From positions 105,977 through 169,976 of the forward strand of contig NZ_ACIS01000010.1 in the NCBI RefSeq assembly GCF_000174355.1: DNA of 64,000 nt. The letters are read 5' to 3'. The stretch comes from Pseudogulbenkiania ferrooxidans 2002 (GTDB taxonomy: Bacteria > Pseudomonadota > Gammaproteobacteria > Burkholderiales > Chromobacteriaceae). The position numbers and the translations under genes are program-made. Below are positions 45,394 through 54,699 of this stretch, in pieces (position 1 is the first letter of the stretch; each line of letters starts with the position of its first letter). The notes beneath the pieces are model-generated. The model was given only the letters and a program-made list of their open reading frames with translations. It made no database searches and was not told the DNA's origin.

Positions 45394-47985
45394 TTAGCCG
45401 GCGTCCCGGGCCAACAGCCGTGCCAGTTCCGGCAGGGTGTAGGGCTTGGCCAGGAACGGCGCGCCGGCCGGCCAGTCGCTGCGCCGGGCGTGGTATTCCG
45501 GCGGCAGGCCGGAGGTCAGCACCACCGCCAGGCCGGGATGCGCCTGCTGCAGGCGGCGGTACAGGCGCACGCCGTCGCCGCCCTCGCCCAGCATCACGTC
45601 CGACAGCACCAGCTCGGCCGCGCCGCCGGCGGCGAGCCAGTCCAGCGCCGCCGCCTCGCCGGCCACCGCGTGCACCGTGGCGCCCAGTTGTTGCAGCAGC
45701 GCCACGGCGGTGTCGCGCACGTCGGCGTCGTCGTCCACCAGCAGCACGCTCCGTGGCGGCAGCGTGGTGGGCAGCACGGCGGGGCCGCGCTCCAGGGGGC
45801 AGTGCGGCGCGGCGGGCGGCAGCCACAGCGAGATCGTGGTGCCCTGGCCCGGGGTGCTGTCGATGCCGACGTCGCCGCCGCTCTGGCGCAGGAAGCCGTA
45901 CACGATGGACAGCCCGAGCCCGCTGCCCTTGCCCTGTTCCTTGGTGGTGAAGAACGGTTCCAGCACGTGCGGCAGCACCTCGGGCGGGATGCCGCGCCCG
46001 GTGTCGCGCACGGAGAGGCACAGCGCCGGGCCGGACAGCGGCGTGGCGCCGTCGTCGCGGCGCGCGACGAGGTCGAGCCGGCCGCCGTCCGGCATCGCCT
46101 GCGCCGCGTTGAGCGCCAGGTTGAGCACGGCGTTTTCCAGCTGGCCGCGGTCGACGCAGACACGCAGCCCGGGTTCGGCCTGCACCGTGACGGCGATGCC
46201 CTCGCCGACGCTGTATTCGATCAGGTCGAGCATTTCCTGCAGCATGTCGTCGAGGTCGACGATCTCCGGCGTGAGCGGCTGGCGCCGGGCGAAGGCCAGC
46301 AGCCGGCGCGTCAGCGCCGCCGCCTTGTTGGCGGCGCCGTGGGCGCGTTCCAGGCGGCGGCGCGCGTCGTCGGGCAGGTCGTCACGCTGCTCCAGCAGCT
46401 CGAGGTTGCCGAGGATCGCCACCAGGAAGTTGTTGAAGTCGTGCGCCACGCCGCCGGTGAGCTGGCCCAGCACCTCCATCTTCTGCATCTGCTGCAACTG
46501 CGCCTCGGCGACGCGGCGCGCCGAGACGTCGCGGCACACCGCCACCCAGCCGCCCTCCGGCATGGCGCGGCTGCGGAATTCCAGCACCCGGCCGTCAGGC
46601 AGGTGCAGCTCGGCGGCGCTGGCGATGCGCTCGCGACCGTCGGCGGTGTGCGCCGCGGTATCGGCCGCCACCGCCTGCCAGCGCGTGCCGGCGGGCATCG
46701 CCGTGCGCAGCGCGGGGTAGGGCAGGCCGCTGCTGAGCCGCGCCGGGTCGATGCCGAGCAGGGCCGGGAACTGCGGGTTCCACACCATCAGCGCGCCGTC
46801 GGCGTCGTACACCGAGAGGCCGTCGTTCATGCTGGCGAACACCGTCTGCAGCAGCCGGCGCTGCGCCTCCAGGCCCTGCGCCAGGCGCTGCTTTTCCAGG
46901 AGGTTGTCGCGGAACACCTGGAACGCCCGCGCCAGCTCGCCGATCTCGTCGGCGCGTTCGGTGGCGGGGGTGGCCTGCGCGGTGTCGCCGGCGGCGAGCC
47001 GGCTCATCACGCGCGAGATCGACTGCATCTGCCGCGCCACGCGCCGCACGTAGCCCGCCGCCAACAGCGCCACCAGCACGCCGACCGCCGCCAGCACGGT
47101 GAGTCCGCTGATGCCGGAGCGGATGGTGACCTGCACGCGGCGGCTGCGATTGTCGGCCAGCGCGCGCAGTTCCTGCACGTAGGCGGCGGTGCGCTGGCTG
47201 AGCTGCACCGCGTTGCTGCGGTAGAGCTGCAGCAGCAGCGCTATGCGCTCGTCGGTGGCGAGCACCTGGCGGCGCTGCTCGAACAGGTTCTGCGGCGTGC
47301 AGCAGATCACGTCCAGCTCGGTGTGGAGCCAGGGCGGCAGGTAGCGCGTCTCGCCGCGCCGCTGCATCGCCAGCAGCAGCGCTTCGGCGTCGGCTTCCAG
47401 CGCGCCCAGCGCGGCGCGGTCGCGCGCCAGCGGCACCGCCTGCAGTGTGTGCCACAACGGCAGCAGGGTCGGCGCGCGGCGCACCACGCCGCCGTGGCCG
47501 AGCTGCTCGAGCAGGTGATCGAGGCGCAGGCGGTAGGCGTCGAGCGCCTGCTGGTGGTGGCGCTTGTCGCCGGACAACAGCAGCAGTTGCTCGAGGTCGC
47601 GTCCGGCGCCGTCCAGCATGCTGCTGACCGCGAGGCGGCGGTCGGCCTGCGGCGGCAGCGCCAGCGACAGGCGCTGGATGTCGCCCATCAGCGCCTGCAG
47701 CCGCTGCACGTCGTCGGGCAGGGTGTCGGGGGCGTAATTGTCGGCCAGGTTGGGGGCGATGGCGGCCACCTGCGACACTTTTTCCGCCAGCTCCAGCACG
47801 CGCGCCAGCTCCGGCATCACCTCCTCGCGAAAGCCGGTGAGGGTGCCGAGCGTGGTGCGCATGCCGCTGACGCCGACCAGAGTCACCGCCAGCATCAGCA
47901 CGAACATCGCCGCGAACGCCGCCTGCAGCCGGGTGCGGATCGGCTGCGACCAGGCGGAGCACAACAGGCGCGAGGGGGACGGCAC
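45394..47985 (-). CDS. Hybrid sensor histidine kinase
   Basis: An 863-aa inner-membrane kinase. One membrane span (about 22-42), a long periplasmic helical sensor region, a second span (about 296-316), HAMP (about 317-370), a PAS domain (about 390-490), HisKA with the phospho-acceptor in GGVAHDFNNFLVAILGNLEL (about 512-531), HATPase (N box NLALNAAQAMPDGG, G box GSGLGLSIVYGFLRQSGG) and a C-terminal receiver (about 752-863) with Asp in LVLSDVML. The GTG at 47985, with GAGG six bases upstream, begins eight bases after the response-regulator stop; the longer frame only reads through that gene. The signal is unknown. Confidence 0.88.
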   Translation of the reverse strand: MPSPSRLLCSAWSQPIRTRLQAAFAAMFVLMLAVTLVGVSGMRTTLGTLTGFREEVMPELARVLELAEKVSQVAAIAPNLADNYAPDTLPDDVQRLQALMGDIQRLSLALPPQADRRLAVSSMLDGAGRDLEQLLLLSGDKRHHQQALDAYRLRLDHLLEQLGHGGVVRRAPTLLPLWHTLQAVPLARDRAALGALEADAEALLLAMQRRGETRYLPPWLHTELDVICCTPQNLFEQRRQVLATDERIALLLQLYRSNAVQLSQRTAAYVQELRALADNRSRRVQVTIRSGISGLTVLAAVGVLVALLAAGYVRRVARQMQSISRVMSRLAAGDTAQATPATERADEIGELARAFQVFRDNLLEKQRLAQGLEAQRRLLQTVFASMNDGLSVYDADGALMVWNPQFPALLGIDPARLSSGLPYPALRTAMPAGTRWQAVAADTAAHTADGRERIASAAELHLPDGRVLEFRSRAMPEGGWVAVCRDVSARRVAEAQLQQMQKMEVLGQLTGGVAHDFNNFLVAILGNLELLEQRDDLPDDARRRLERAHGAANKAAALTRRLLAFARRQPLTPEIVDLDDMLQEMLDLIEYSVGEGIAVTVQAEPGLRVCVDRGQLENAVLNLALNAAQAMPDGGRLDLVARRDDGATPLSGPALCLSVRDTGRGIPPEVLPHVLEPFFTTKEQGKGSGLGLSIVYGFLRQSGGDVGIDSTPGQGTTISLWLPPAAPHCPLERGPAVLPTTLPPRSVLLVDDDADVRDTAVALLQQLGATVHAVAGEAAALDWLAAGGAAELVLSDVMLGEGGDGVRLYRRLQQAHPGLAVVLTSGLPPEYHARRSDWPAGAPFLAKPYTLPELARLLARDAG

Positions 47986-47993
47986 GGCGGACC

Positions 47994-48722
47994 TCAAGGG
48001 CGGCTGACCGCGGCGCGGAACTGGTAGCCCAGGCCGCGCTCGGTGCAGATCAGTTCGGGGTGGCGCGGGTTGGGCTCGATCTTGCGCCTGAGGCGCAGGA
48101 TCAGCACGTCGATGGTGCGGTCGTACACCTCGGTGTCGAGGCCGCGCGTCTGCTCCAGCAGCTGCTCGCGGCTCCACACCCGCTGCGGGTGGCGCACCAG
48201 CGTGGCCAAGAGCGAGAACTCGCCTTGCGTCAGCGCGCACGGCGTGCCGTCCGGCTGGCGCAGCTCGCGCGCGGTCAGGTCGAGCAGCCAGCCGTTGAAG
48301 GCGTAGCACTCGTGCGCCTCGCCCGGGTGGCGCTGCAGCGGGATCGACAGCTCGGTGGTGCGGCGCAGCGCGGCGCGCACGCGCGCCAGCAGTTCGCGCC
48401 CGGAGAACGGCTTGGTCAGGTAGTCGTCGGCGGCCAGTTCCAGCCCCAGTACGCGGTCGGTCTCGTCGCCCTTGCCGCTCATCATGATGATCGGCACGGC
48501 GGACTGGCCGCGCAGCTCGCGCGCCAGCATCAGGCCGTCCTCGCCCTTGAGTCTGAGGTCGAGGATCACCAGCGCGAAGCGCTGTGCGGCCAGGGCCTGG
48601 CGCATCGCCGCGCCGTCGGCCACGCCGTGCGGGGCGAAGCCGCCGTCCTCCAGCAGCGCGCCGAGCCAGTCGCGCACCTCGGTCTCGTCGTCGACGATCA
48701 GGATGCGGTGCTTGTCGTCCAT
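47994..48722 (-). CDS. OmpR-family response regulator
   Basis: A 242-aa two-component regulator: receiver domain with acidic pocket DDE (11-13), phospho-acceptor Asp55 in VILDLRL, Ser82 and Lys104 in YLTKPF, and a winged-helix DNA-binding domain (about 140-236; EFSLLATLVRHPQRVWSREQ, YDRTIDVLILRLRRKIE). It is co-transcribed with the hybrid kinase eight bases downstream. Its targets are unknown; the agl-like operon directly downstream is one candidate. Confidence 0.92.
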   Translation of the reverse strand: MDDKHRILIVDDETEVRDWLGALLEDGGFAPHGVADGAAMRQALAAQRFALVILDLRLKGEDGLMLARELRGQSAVPIIMMSGKGDETDRVLGLELAADDYLTKPFSGRELLARVRAALRRTTELSIPLQRHPGEAHECYAFNGWLLDLTARELRQPDGTPCALTQGEFSLLATLVRHPQRVWSREQLLEQTRGLDTEVYDRTIDVLILRLRRKIEPNPRHPELICTERGLGYQFRAAVSRP

Positions 48723-48842
48723 GCGGGGGTCTCCTCCTTATTCATCGTGTTGTTCACGATGTTTGGCATCCCGTTTCTTATTGAGTCGGGCTTTTGTGTC
48801 CGCTGCGCGGACGACATTTCAAGCGGTGCTGACCGCCGGCAG

Positions 48843-48872
48843 GCAAGGGGGCTGCGTCGCCAGCCCCCTTGC
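48843..48872. repeat. Hairpin between the response-regulator and FAD-oxidase genes
   Basis: GCAAGGGGGCTG and its complement around a six-base loop; no T run. The 422-base gap 48723-49144 holds this hairpin and the family D repeat and no gene I can support. Confidence 0.55.
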
Positions 48873-48914
48873 AACCCCAGGCGACCCCGACGGCCCGTGA
48901 ATTCCCGCTTGACC

Positions 48915-49000
48915 AAGGTAGGGCAAGGCGCCGCCGAACTCGCGATTTGCTAACGTCAAATCGCTCAAACAGGCGGCGGCTTAAAACCTTGCCCTACCCT
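48915..49000. repeat. Dispersed repeat, family D, copy 2, with terminal inverted repeat
   Basis: Arms AAGGTAGGGCAAGG and CCTTGCCCTACCCT close an 86-base unit that contains a nested hairpin (CGATTTG, CTAACGT, CAAATCG) and facing GCCGCC / GGCGGC runs. The right half matches 33575-33616. It could form a long folded RNA or be a small mobile repeat. Confidence 0.6.
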
Positions 49001-49144
49001 GTCCAAACGGTACAGGCCAACGGGGATAGGGACGAGTCGGTTTTGTCCTGGCTCCGAGTTCGATTGTAGATGCCGAGCTCTGTCGATCCTCACAGAGGAT
49101 GCACTGGTTCATAACAGAAAGCGCGTGGCGATGTGTTTCAATTG

Positions 49145-50257
49145 TTACACGGCGCCTGGCGCCAGCCGCCGCGCCACCTCGTCGGCCAGCGCGAGGCAGC
49201 TGGTCAGCCCCGGCGATTCGATGCCGTAGAGGTTGATCAGCCCCGGCACGCCGTGTTGGCGCTCGTCCTGTATCACGAAATCGGCGTCGGCCTCGCCCGG
49301 CGCGGCGAGCTTGGGGCGGATGCCGGCGTAACCCGGCTGCAGCGCGCCGTCCGGCAGCGCCGGCCACCACTGGCGGATGCTCTGGTAGAAGCAGCCCGCG
49401 CGCGCCGGGTCGACGCGGTAGTCCACCGCGTCCACCCATTCCACGTCCGGGCCGAAGCGCGCCTGGCCGGCGAGGTCGAGCGTGAGGTGGGTGCCCAGTC
49501 CGCCCGCCACCGGCAGCGGGTAGATCAGGTGCGAGAACGGCGCGCGTCCGCTCAGCGTGAAGTACACGCCGCGCGCGTAATGCAGCGGGGGAATGGAGTC
49601 CGCCGGCAGGCCGTCGATGGCCGCCGCGACGCGCTGCGCCCACAGCCCGGCGGCGTTGACCACGCGGCGCGCGTGCAGGTAGTACGGGGTGTCGCTGCCG
49701 ATGGTGAGCACCAGGCCGTCCGGCTCGATGCGCCCGCCGACCACCGGCGAGGCCAGCGCCAAGAGCGCGCCGGCGGCTTCGGCGTCGGCCAGCAGCGCCA
49801 GCATCAGGGCGTGGCTGTCGACGATGCCGGTGGCGGGCGACAACAGTGCGGTGTGGCCGGCGAGCGCCGGCTCCAGGTCGGCGAGCTCGGCCTGTTCCAG
49901 CCAGCGCAGGTCGCTCACGCCGTTGGCGGCGGCGCGTTGGGCGATGTGCGTCAGCCGCGGCGCGTCGCCGGCCTGGGTGGCGACCAGCAGCTTGCCGAGG
50001 CGGCGGTGCGGCACCGCGCGCGCGGCGCAGTAGCGGTACAGCGATGCGCGCCCGGCCAGGCACAGCCGCGCCTTGAGCGAGCCGGTCGGGTAGTAGAGCC
50101 CGGCGTGGATCACCTCGCTGTTGCGGCTCGAGGTGTGGTGGCCGAAGGCGGCTTCGGCTTCGGCGACGATGACTTCATGTCCTTGCAGGGCCAGCGCGCG
50201 TGCCACCGCCAGGCCGATGACGCCGGCGCCGATCACCAGGGTGTCGATGTGGTCCAT
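49145..50257 (-). CDS. FAD-dependent oxidoreductase, L-2-hydroxyglutarate oxidase (LhgO)-like
   Basis: A 370-aa DAO-family flavoenzyme. The FAD-binding Rossmann motif is [20 protein letters not shown] (about 8-27) followed by [20 protein letters not shown] and [17 protein letters not shown] (about 41-77), which is the LhgO/L2HGDH signature. C-terminal [20 protein letters not shown] closes the FAD site. The likely reaction is oxidation of L-2-hydroxyglutarate to 2-oxoglutarate with transfer of electrons to quinone. It is a single gene whose start lies 10 bases from a family B repeat insertion, which may separate it from its own or an inherited promoter. Confidence 0.82.
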   Translation of the reverse strand: MDHIDTLVIGAGVIGLAVARALALQGHEVIVAEAEAAFGHHTSSRNSEVIHAGLYYPTGSLKARLCLAGRASLYRYCAARAVPHRRLGKLLVATQAGDAPRLTHIAQRAAANGVSDLRWLEQAELADLEPALAGHTALLSPATGIVDSHALMLALLADAEAAGALLALASPVVGGRIEPDGLVLTIGSDTPYYLHARRVVNAAGLWAQRVAAAIDGLPADSIPPLHYARGVYFTLSGRAPFSHLIYPLPVAGGLGTHLTLDLAGQARFGPDVEWVDAVDYRVDPARAGCFYQSIRQWWPALPDGALQPGYAGIRPKLAAPGEADADFVIQDERQHGVPGLINLYGIESPGLTSCLALADEVARRLAPGAV

Positions 50258-50270
50258 GGTCGTTTCCTCA

Positions 50271-50500
50271 GAACCCGTTCACGATCTTGCTGCGCATCCC
50301 TGATCGGGGCTCATGTGCACTGCGTGCCCATCTATCACTGAGCCAATCACTGCGTGCCAATCTTCGATTGGCTCAGCGAGAGATTGGCACGCAGAGATTG
50401 GCTCAGCGATCGGGAGTCCTCATGTATTCCAGTACATTCCGGTTCCTGCGCTGCTCTTCACCCCGCTGAGGGCCGCTCGCGACAGATCGTGAACAGGTTC
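50271..50500. mobile_element. Complete MITE-like element, family B
   Basis: A 230-bp unit with 16-bp terminal inverted repeats (GAACCCGTTCACGATC at the left, GATCGTGAACAGGTTC at the right, one mismatch), flanked by TCA on both sides (50268-50270, 50501-50503), a 3-bp TNA target duplication. The right TCA is the complement of the TGA stop of the MocR gene. The interior holds nested repeats of TTGGCTCAGCGA and TGCGTGCCAATC. No protein is encoded. Ends resemble those of family A, so one transposase may mobilise both. Confidence 0.85.
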
Positions 50501-51934
50501 TCAATCCTGTCCGGCCAGCTGCGCGGTGGCCAGGCGGCCGAGCAGGGTGATGGCGTCGGCCAGTTGCCCGCTCCAGGGTTGGCCGAAGTTGAGGCGCAGG
50601 CAGTGGCGGAAGCGCGGCTCGGCCGAGAACAGCAGGCCGGGGGCGAAGCTGATCGACTGCGCCAGCGCGGCTTCCAGCAGCTGCGTGGTGTCAACGCCCT
50701 CCGGGCACTCCACCCACAGCAGCAGCCCGCCCTGCGGCCGGCGCACGCGCGTGCCGTGCGGGAACGCCGCCAGCACCGCGTCGGCGGTGGCCTGCATCTG
50801 CTGCGCCAGCTGCTGGCGCAGGCGCTGGCTGGTGCGTGCGTAATCGCCCGCCGCGAGCATGTCGGCCAGCACCACCTGCAGCAGCGACGAACTCACCAGC
50901 GAGCTGCTTTCGCGCAAGCGTGCCAGCGCCGCGTGGTGGCGCCCGCCGGCGAGCCAGCCCAGGCGGAACGACGGCGCGAAGCTCTTGGTGAACGAGGCGC
51001 AGTAGATCACCTCGCCGTCGCGGTCCCAGGCCTTGAGCGGGGTGGGGCGGCGGGGGCCGAAGTAGAGGTCGCCGAACACGTCGTCCTCGATGATCGTCAC
51101 GCCGTGCCGGCGCGCCAGCTGCAGCAGGCGCTTCTTGTTGTCGTCCGGCATCAGCGCCCCGGTGGGGTTCTGGAAGTGCGGCACGGTGACCAGGCACCGC
51201 ACCGCCGGGCCGTGGCGCAGCGCGAACTCCAGCGCCTCCAGCGACAGCCCGGCGTCCGGCGTGCAGGGAATCTCCAGCGCCTTCAGGCCCAGGCTTTCCA
51301 GCGTCTGCAGCAGGCCGAAGTAGACCGGGGTTTCCACCGCCACGGTGTCGCCGGGGCGGGTGAGCAGGCGCAGCGCCAGGCTGATGGCCTCGGTGATGCC
51401 CTGGGTCATCAGGATGTCGCCGGGGGTGAGATCGAGCTCGGCGCCGGCGGCGAGGCGGGCGATCTCGCGCTTGAGCCGGGTCTGTTCCGACTCCGCCAGA
51501 TAGGCGCCGATCAGCTCCGGCTGGCGCAGCAAGGTGTGCTGCAGGCGGCGCGCCAGCTCGGCGGTGGGGTAGAGCGCGGTGGCGGCCTCGGCCATGTGCA
51601 GTTGCAGCGCGAGGCGCGAGCCGGACAGGCGCAGCAGGTGCGAGACGCGGCTGTCGACCTGCACCAGCGCCGCCGGCGCCGGCAGCGGTGCGCTCTGCTC
51701 GGGGTGGGCCGCGCGGCGCGGCAGCGCGGCGTAGAAGCCGGCGCGCGGGCGCGCCACCACGCTCTGGCGCTGCTCCAGCAGGCGGTAGGCGGCGAGCGCA
51801 GTCAGGGTGTTGACGCCGTAGTGTTCGGCCAGGCGGCGCACCGCCGGCAGCCGGCTGCCGGGGACGAATTCGCCGGCGTCGAGGCGGGCCTGCAGCTCGG
51901 CGGCGATGCGCTGGTAATGCGGAGTGGCGTTCAT
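50501..51934 (-). CDS. MocR-type regulator (GntR helix-turn-helix plus aminotransferase fold)
   Basis: A 477-aa PLP-dependent transcription factor. N-terminal GntR winged helix (about 5-70; GSRLPAVRRLAEHYGVNTLT) and a fold-type-I aminotransferase domain with DILMTQGITEAISLALRLL, the PLP Asp in IIEDDVFGDLYFG and the lysine in ASFTKSFAPSFRLGWLAGG (about 318-336). It should sense an amino compound or PLP. The divergent neighbour benE starts 252 bases away. Its TGA stop coincides with the target duplication of the family B element. Confidence 0.9.
   Translation of the reverse strand: MNATPHYQRIAAELQARLDAGEFVPGSRLPAVRRLAEHYGVNTLTALAAYRLLEQRQSVVARPRAGFYAALPRRAAHPEQSAPLPAPAALVQVDSRVSHLLRLSGSRLALQLHMAEAATALYPTAELARRLQHTLLRQPELIGAYLAESEQTRLKREIARLAAGAELDLTPGDILMTQGITEAISLALRLLTRPGDTVAVETPVYFGLLQTLESLGLKALEIPCTPDAGLSLEALEFALRHGPAVRCLVTVPHFQNPTGALMPDDNKKRLLQLARRHGVTIIEDDVFGDLYFGPRRPTPLKAWDRDGEVIYCASFTKSFAPSFRLGWLAGGRHHAALARLRESSSLVSSSLLQVVLADMLAAGDYARTSQRLRQQLAQQMQATADAVLAAFPHGTRVRRPQGGLLLWVECPEGVDTTQLLEAALAQSISFAPGLLFSAEPRFRHCLRLNFGQPWSGQLADAITLLGRLATAQLAGQD
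50578..50588 (+). repeat. Uptake-like word, in the MocR gene
   Basis: AGGGTTGGCCGAAGT, exact over 11 bases. Confidence 0.8.
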
Positions 51935-52078
51935 CGTCTTGTTATATAGAACAGATTGCGCCCAGCCTAAGCTGTTTGGCGCGCTGTGTGAAGGCGGCGT
52001 CGCGCGGCGGGACTACGCTGGGGCCATCGATGACATCTGAGCGGTTAACCAACCCCGTGCAGCGGTCCTGGCCAGGCG

Positions 52079-52155
52079 CGCGGCTGCCCCCGTACACCCA
52101 GTACGGCAAATGCGCGCCCAGCGATGGATCCGCACGCGCACAGCAATGCCAAGTG
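52079..52155 (-). repeat. Weak partial copy of intergenic repeat family B
   Basis: On the minus strand GTGCGGATCCATCGCTGGGC and a GTACTGGGTGTAC stretch recall the family B core (TGCGTGCGAATCCATCGCTG). The match is short and mismatched. It sits in the leader of benE. Confidence 0.4.
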
Positions 52156-52186
52156 GGTTGTGTTAGCGGCTCCAAGGAGCAGGACC

Positions 52187-53371
52187 ATGACGCTTTCCCC
52201 CTGGCGCGATCTGTCGCCTTCGGCCGTCCTCGCCGCGGTGCTTGCACTGCTGGTGGGGTATTCCGGCCCTTTTCTCATCATCGTGCACGCCGCGCAGTCG
52301 GCGGGCCTGAGCGCCGCCCAGCTCGGTTCCTGGGTGTGGGCGGTGTCGATCGGCTCCGGCGTCGCCGGCTTGTGGCTGTCGCTGCGCTGGAAGGCGCCGG
52401 TGATCACCGCCTGGTCGACGCCGGGCGCGGCGCTGCTGCTGGTGGCGCTGCCCGGAGTGCCGTACCCCGAGGCGGTGGGCGCCTTCCTGGCGGCGGCGGT
52501 CATCGTCACCGCGATCGGCGTGTCGGGCGTGTTCGACAGGATCATGAAGGTGTTCCCGCCGGCGCTGGCGGCGGCGCTCTTGGGCGGTATCCTGTTCCGC
52601 TTCGTCGCCGAGCTGGCCGGTGCGGCCAGCCACGACGCGGCGCTGGTGCTGCCGATGGCGGCGGCGTTCTTCCTCGGCCGGCGGCTGTTCCCGCGCTACG
52701 CCTTGCCGCTCGCGCTGGCTCTGGGATTCGTCATCGCCGGCGTGCAGGGCCTGTTCGGCGCGCTGCCGGCGTGGCAGGGCGGCGCCGGGCCGCAGTTCAC
52801 CCTGCCGGCATGGTCGTGGACGGCCTTCGTCAACCTCGCCATTCCGCTCGCGCTGGTGGCGCTGACCGGGCAGTTCCTGCCGGGCATGGCGGTGCTGGCC
52901 TCGTCCGGCTACCGCATCCCGGCGCGCTCGCCGGTCACCACGCTTGGATTGATGTCGATCGTCACCGCGCCCCTGGGCGGGCACGGCGTGGTGCTGGCGG
53001 CGATCACCGCGGCGATCTGCACCGGGCCCGAGGCGCACCCGGACCCGGCGCGGCGCTACATGGCCGGGGTGGTGTGCGGGGTGTTGTATATCCTGCTGGG
53101 GCTGGCCGGCGGCGCACTGGCGGCGCTGATCCTGACCCTGCCCAAGGCGCTGGTGGCCGCCGCCGCCGGGCTGGCGTTGTTCGGCACGCTGGCCTCCTCG
53201 CTCGCCACCGCGCTGGGCGACGAGCGCCAGCGCGAGGCGGCGCTGCTCACCTTCGTGGTGGCGGCCTCCGGCGTCACCATCGCCGGGCTCGGCGCCCCGT
53301 TGTGGGCCTTGCTGGCGGGTGGGGCGGTCAGCGGCCTGCTGCGCTGGCGTTGGCGCCTGGCTCCGGCCTGA
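52187..53371 (+). CDS. benE: BenE-family benzoate/H+ symporter
   Basis: A 394-aa inner-membrane transporter with about eleven or twelve hydrophobic spans. The BenE blocks ITAWSTPGAALLLVALPGVP (about 68-87), GIFDRIMK-like GVFDRIMKVFPPALAAALLG, LVALTGQFLPGMAVLASSGY and TSPLGGHG-like VTAPLGGHGVVLAAITAAIC are present. AAGGAG 13 bases upstream of ATG 52187 sets the start. No benzoate catabolic gene is near, so the true substrate is uncertain. Its 3' end overlaps the convergent LysR gene by 44 bases. Confidence 0.88.
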   Translation: MTLSPWRDLSPSAVLAAVLALLVGYSGPFLIIVHAAQSAGLSAAQLGSWVWAVSIGSGVAGLWLSLRWKAPVITAWSTPGAALLLVALPGVPYPEAVGAFLAAAVIVTAIGVSGVFDRIMKVFPPALAAALLGGILFRFVAELAGAASHDAALVLPMAAAFFLGRRLFPRYALPLALALGFVIAGVQGLFGALPAWQGGAGPQFTLPAWSWTAFVNLAIPLALVALTGQFLPGMAVLASSGYRIPARSPVTTLGLMSIVTAPLGGHGVVLAAITAAICTGPEAHPDPARRYMAGVVCGVLYILLGLAGGALAALILTLPKALVAAAAGLALFGTLASSLATALGDERQREAALLTFVVAASGVTIAGLGAPLWALLAGGAVSGLLRWRWRLAPA

Positions 53372-54305
53372 CGCCTGGAGCATGCCGCCGACCTGTGGCG
53401 GTGCCGCTGTCACGCCGGCCGGCATTGCCGAAGTATTGCGTCAGGTACTGGTGTAGCCGCTGGCTGGCGGGGCTGTCGCCGGCGCCGGGCGTCTTGATCC
53501 AATAGGAATGGGCACAGCCGACTTGATGCTCGTTGAACGGCACCAGCTGCCCGAGAACCAGTTCGCTCTCCAGCATCACCGGGTCGCACAGGGCCAGTCC
53601 CAGGCCCTTGCAGGCCGCGCTCAGCGTCGATTTCGGGGAGTCGCACACCAGCCGTTCGGTGCTGCCCGGCAGCGGGTTGGCCTCCAGCCAGCGGTTCCAG
53701 CTGTGCTGCCAGATCTGCTGGTTGGGCTGCTGGAAGATCAGCAGGCGCAAGCGGCTGGTGTCGCCGCTGTGGGCGAACAGTTCGGCCACCGGCGGCGCGC
53801 AGAACGCCTGCAGGCGCACCGAGCGCAGCAGTTCGCCGTCGAAGCCCGGCCATGAACCGTCTCCCCAGCGCACCTCGCACGACACCGGCGGCATGTCCCT
53901 GTCATTCGGCCGCTCGGGCGAGCTGATGATGATCTTGTCGGCTCCGCTGATGAACTCGATCTCCCGCAGGCGCGGAATCAGCCACTGGCTGGCAAAAAAG
54001 ACCGGGCAGCGAATATGCAGCACCTGTCGCGCCGTGGCCTCGTTGATCTGCCCGATGGCTTTTTCCAGCGTATCGAAGGCCTGGCTCGCCGCGGCCAACA
54101 ACTGCTGTCCTGCCGGCGTCAACACGATCCGTTTCTGATTGCGGTCGATCAGTTTCTGGCCCAGCGCCGTTTCCAGTGTCTTGACTTGCCGGGACAGCGC
54201 GCTTTGCGTCAGGCCCAGCGCCGACGCGGCTTGGGTGAAGCTGAGGGTGCGGCCCACCGCCTCGAAGATTTTGAGGGCATTGAGAGACGGTAATTGTCTT
54301 TTCAT
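53328..54305 (-). CDS. LysR-family transcriptional regulator (GcvA-like)
   Basis: A 325-aa regulator with an N-terminal LysR helix-turn-helix (NALKIFEAVGRTLSFTQAAS, then ALGLTQSALSRQVKTLETAL; about 9-48) and a type-2 periplasmic-binding effector domain. The LPSLNALKIFEA start is typical of the GcvA/AmpR branch. ATG 54305 gives the family start but has no ribosome site. The C-terminus after about 295 is unusual (low-complexity, arginine/glycine) because it reads through the end of benE, so the stop may be displaced relative to relatives. Confidence 0.85.
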   Translation of the reverse strand: MKRQLPSLNALKIFEAVGRTLSFTQAASALGLTQSALSRQVKTLETALGQKLIDRNQKRIVLTPAGQQLLAAASQAFDTLEKAIGQINEATARQVLHIRCPVFFASQWLIPRLREIEFISGADKIIISSPERPNDRDMPPVSCEVRWGDGSWPGFDGELLRSVRLQAFCAPPVAELFAHSGDTSRLRLLIFQQPNQQIWQHSWNRWLEANPLPGSTERLVCDSPKSTLSAACKGLGLALCDPVMLESELVLGQLVPFNEHQVGCAHSYWIKTPGAGDSPASQRLHQYLTQYFGNAGRRDSGTATGRRHAPGVRPEPGANASAAGR

Positions 54306-54699
54306 TAATTTTTGTTTATTCAAATGGGATGCCTGAGGACTGTATTTTTTATGCCGGCTGTGCGTCAATTATGTACTTTTTGATTTCTATTACAAATCAG
54401 CCGCAGGATTAATTAGTGAATTCCGAAAACGCATCGATGGCGGTGAGAAAAAATCAACCTATGAGATTCGCGCACGGCCAGAGCAGAGCGCTTGCCCTTT
54501 TTGTCATGAACAGAATGACGGCGTTATGGCCCGATGGCTGGAGTGTGAAAATTGCCAGTGCCGCGGCATGGCGGGAGTTGTTGCTGTTTTGCACCAAAAT
54601 GCGGGCGGGTGGCGTGGCGGGGTGGAATGCAAACGTTTGTTTTGGAAGGACGGGCTGCGCCGCTCTTCCCGAGGATTTTCCAGTGAGCCGAGGTGGATG
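54306..54699. other. Divergent region between the LysR and chemoreceptor genes
   Basis: Nearly 400 bases without a supported gene. The left third (54306-54420) is A+T-rich and probably holds the LysR promoter; I see no convincing sigma-28 site for the chemoreceptor. Confidence 0.5.

Noticed and set aside
50271..50500. Tandem TTGGCTCAGCGA words as a CRISPR-like or iteron array
   Set aside because: Spacing is irregular, only a few copies exist, and the unit has transposon-like ends and target duplication.
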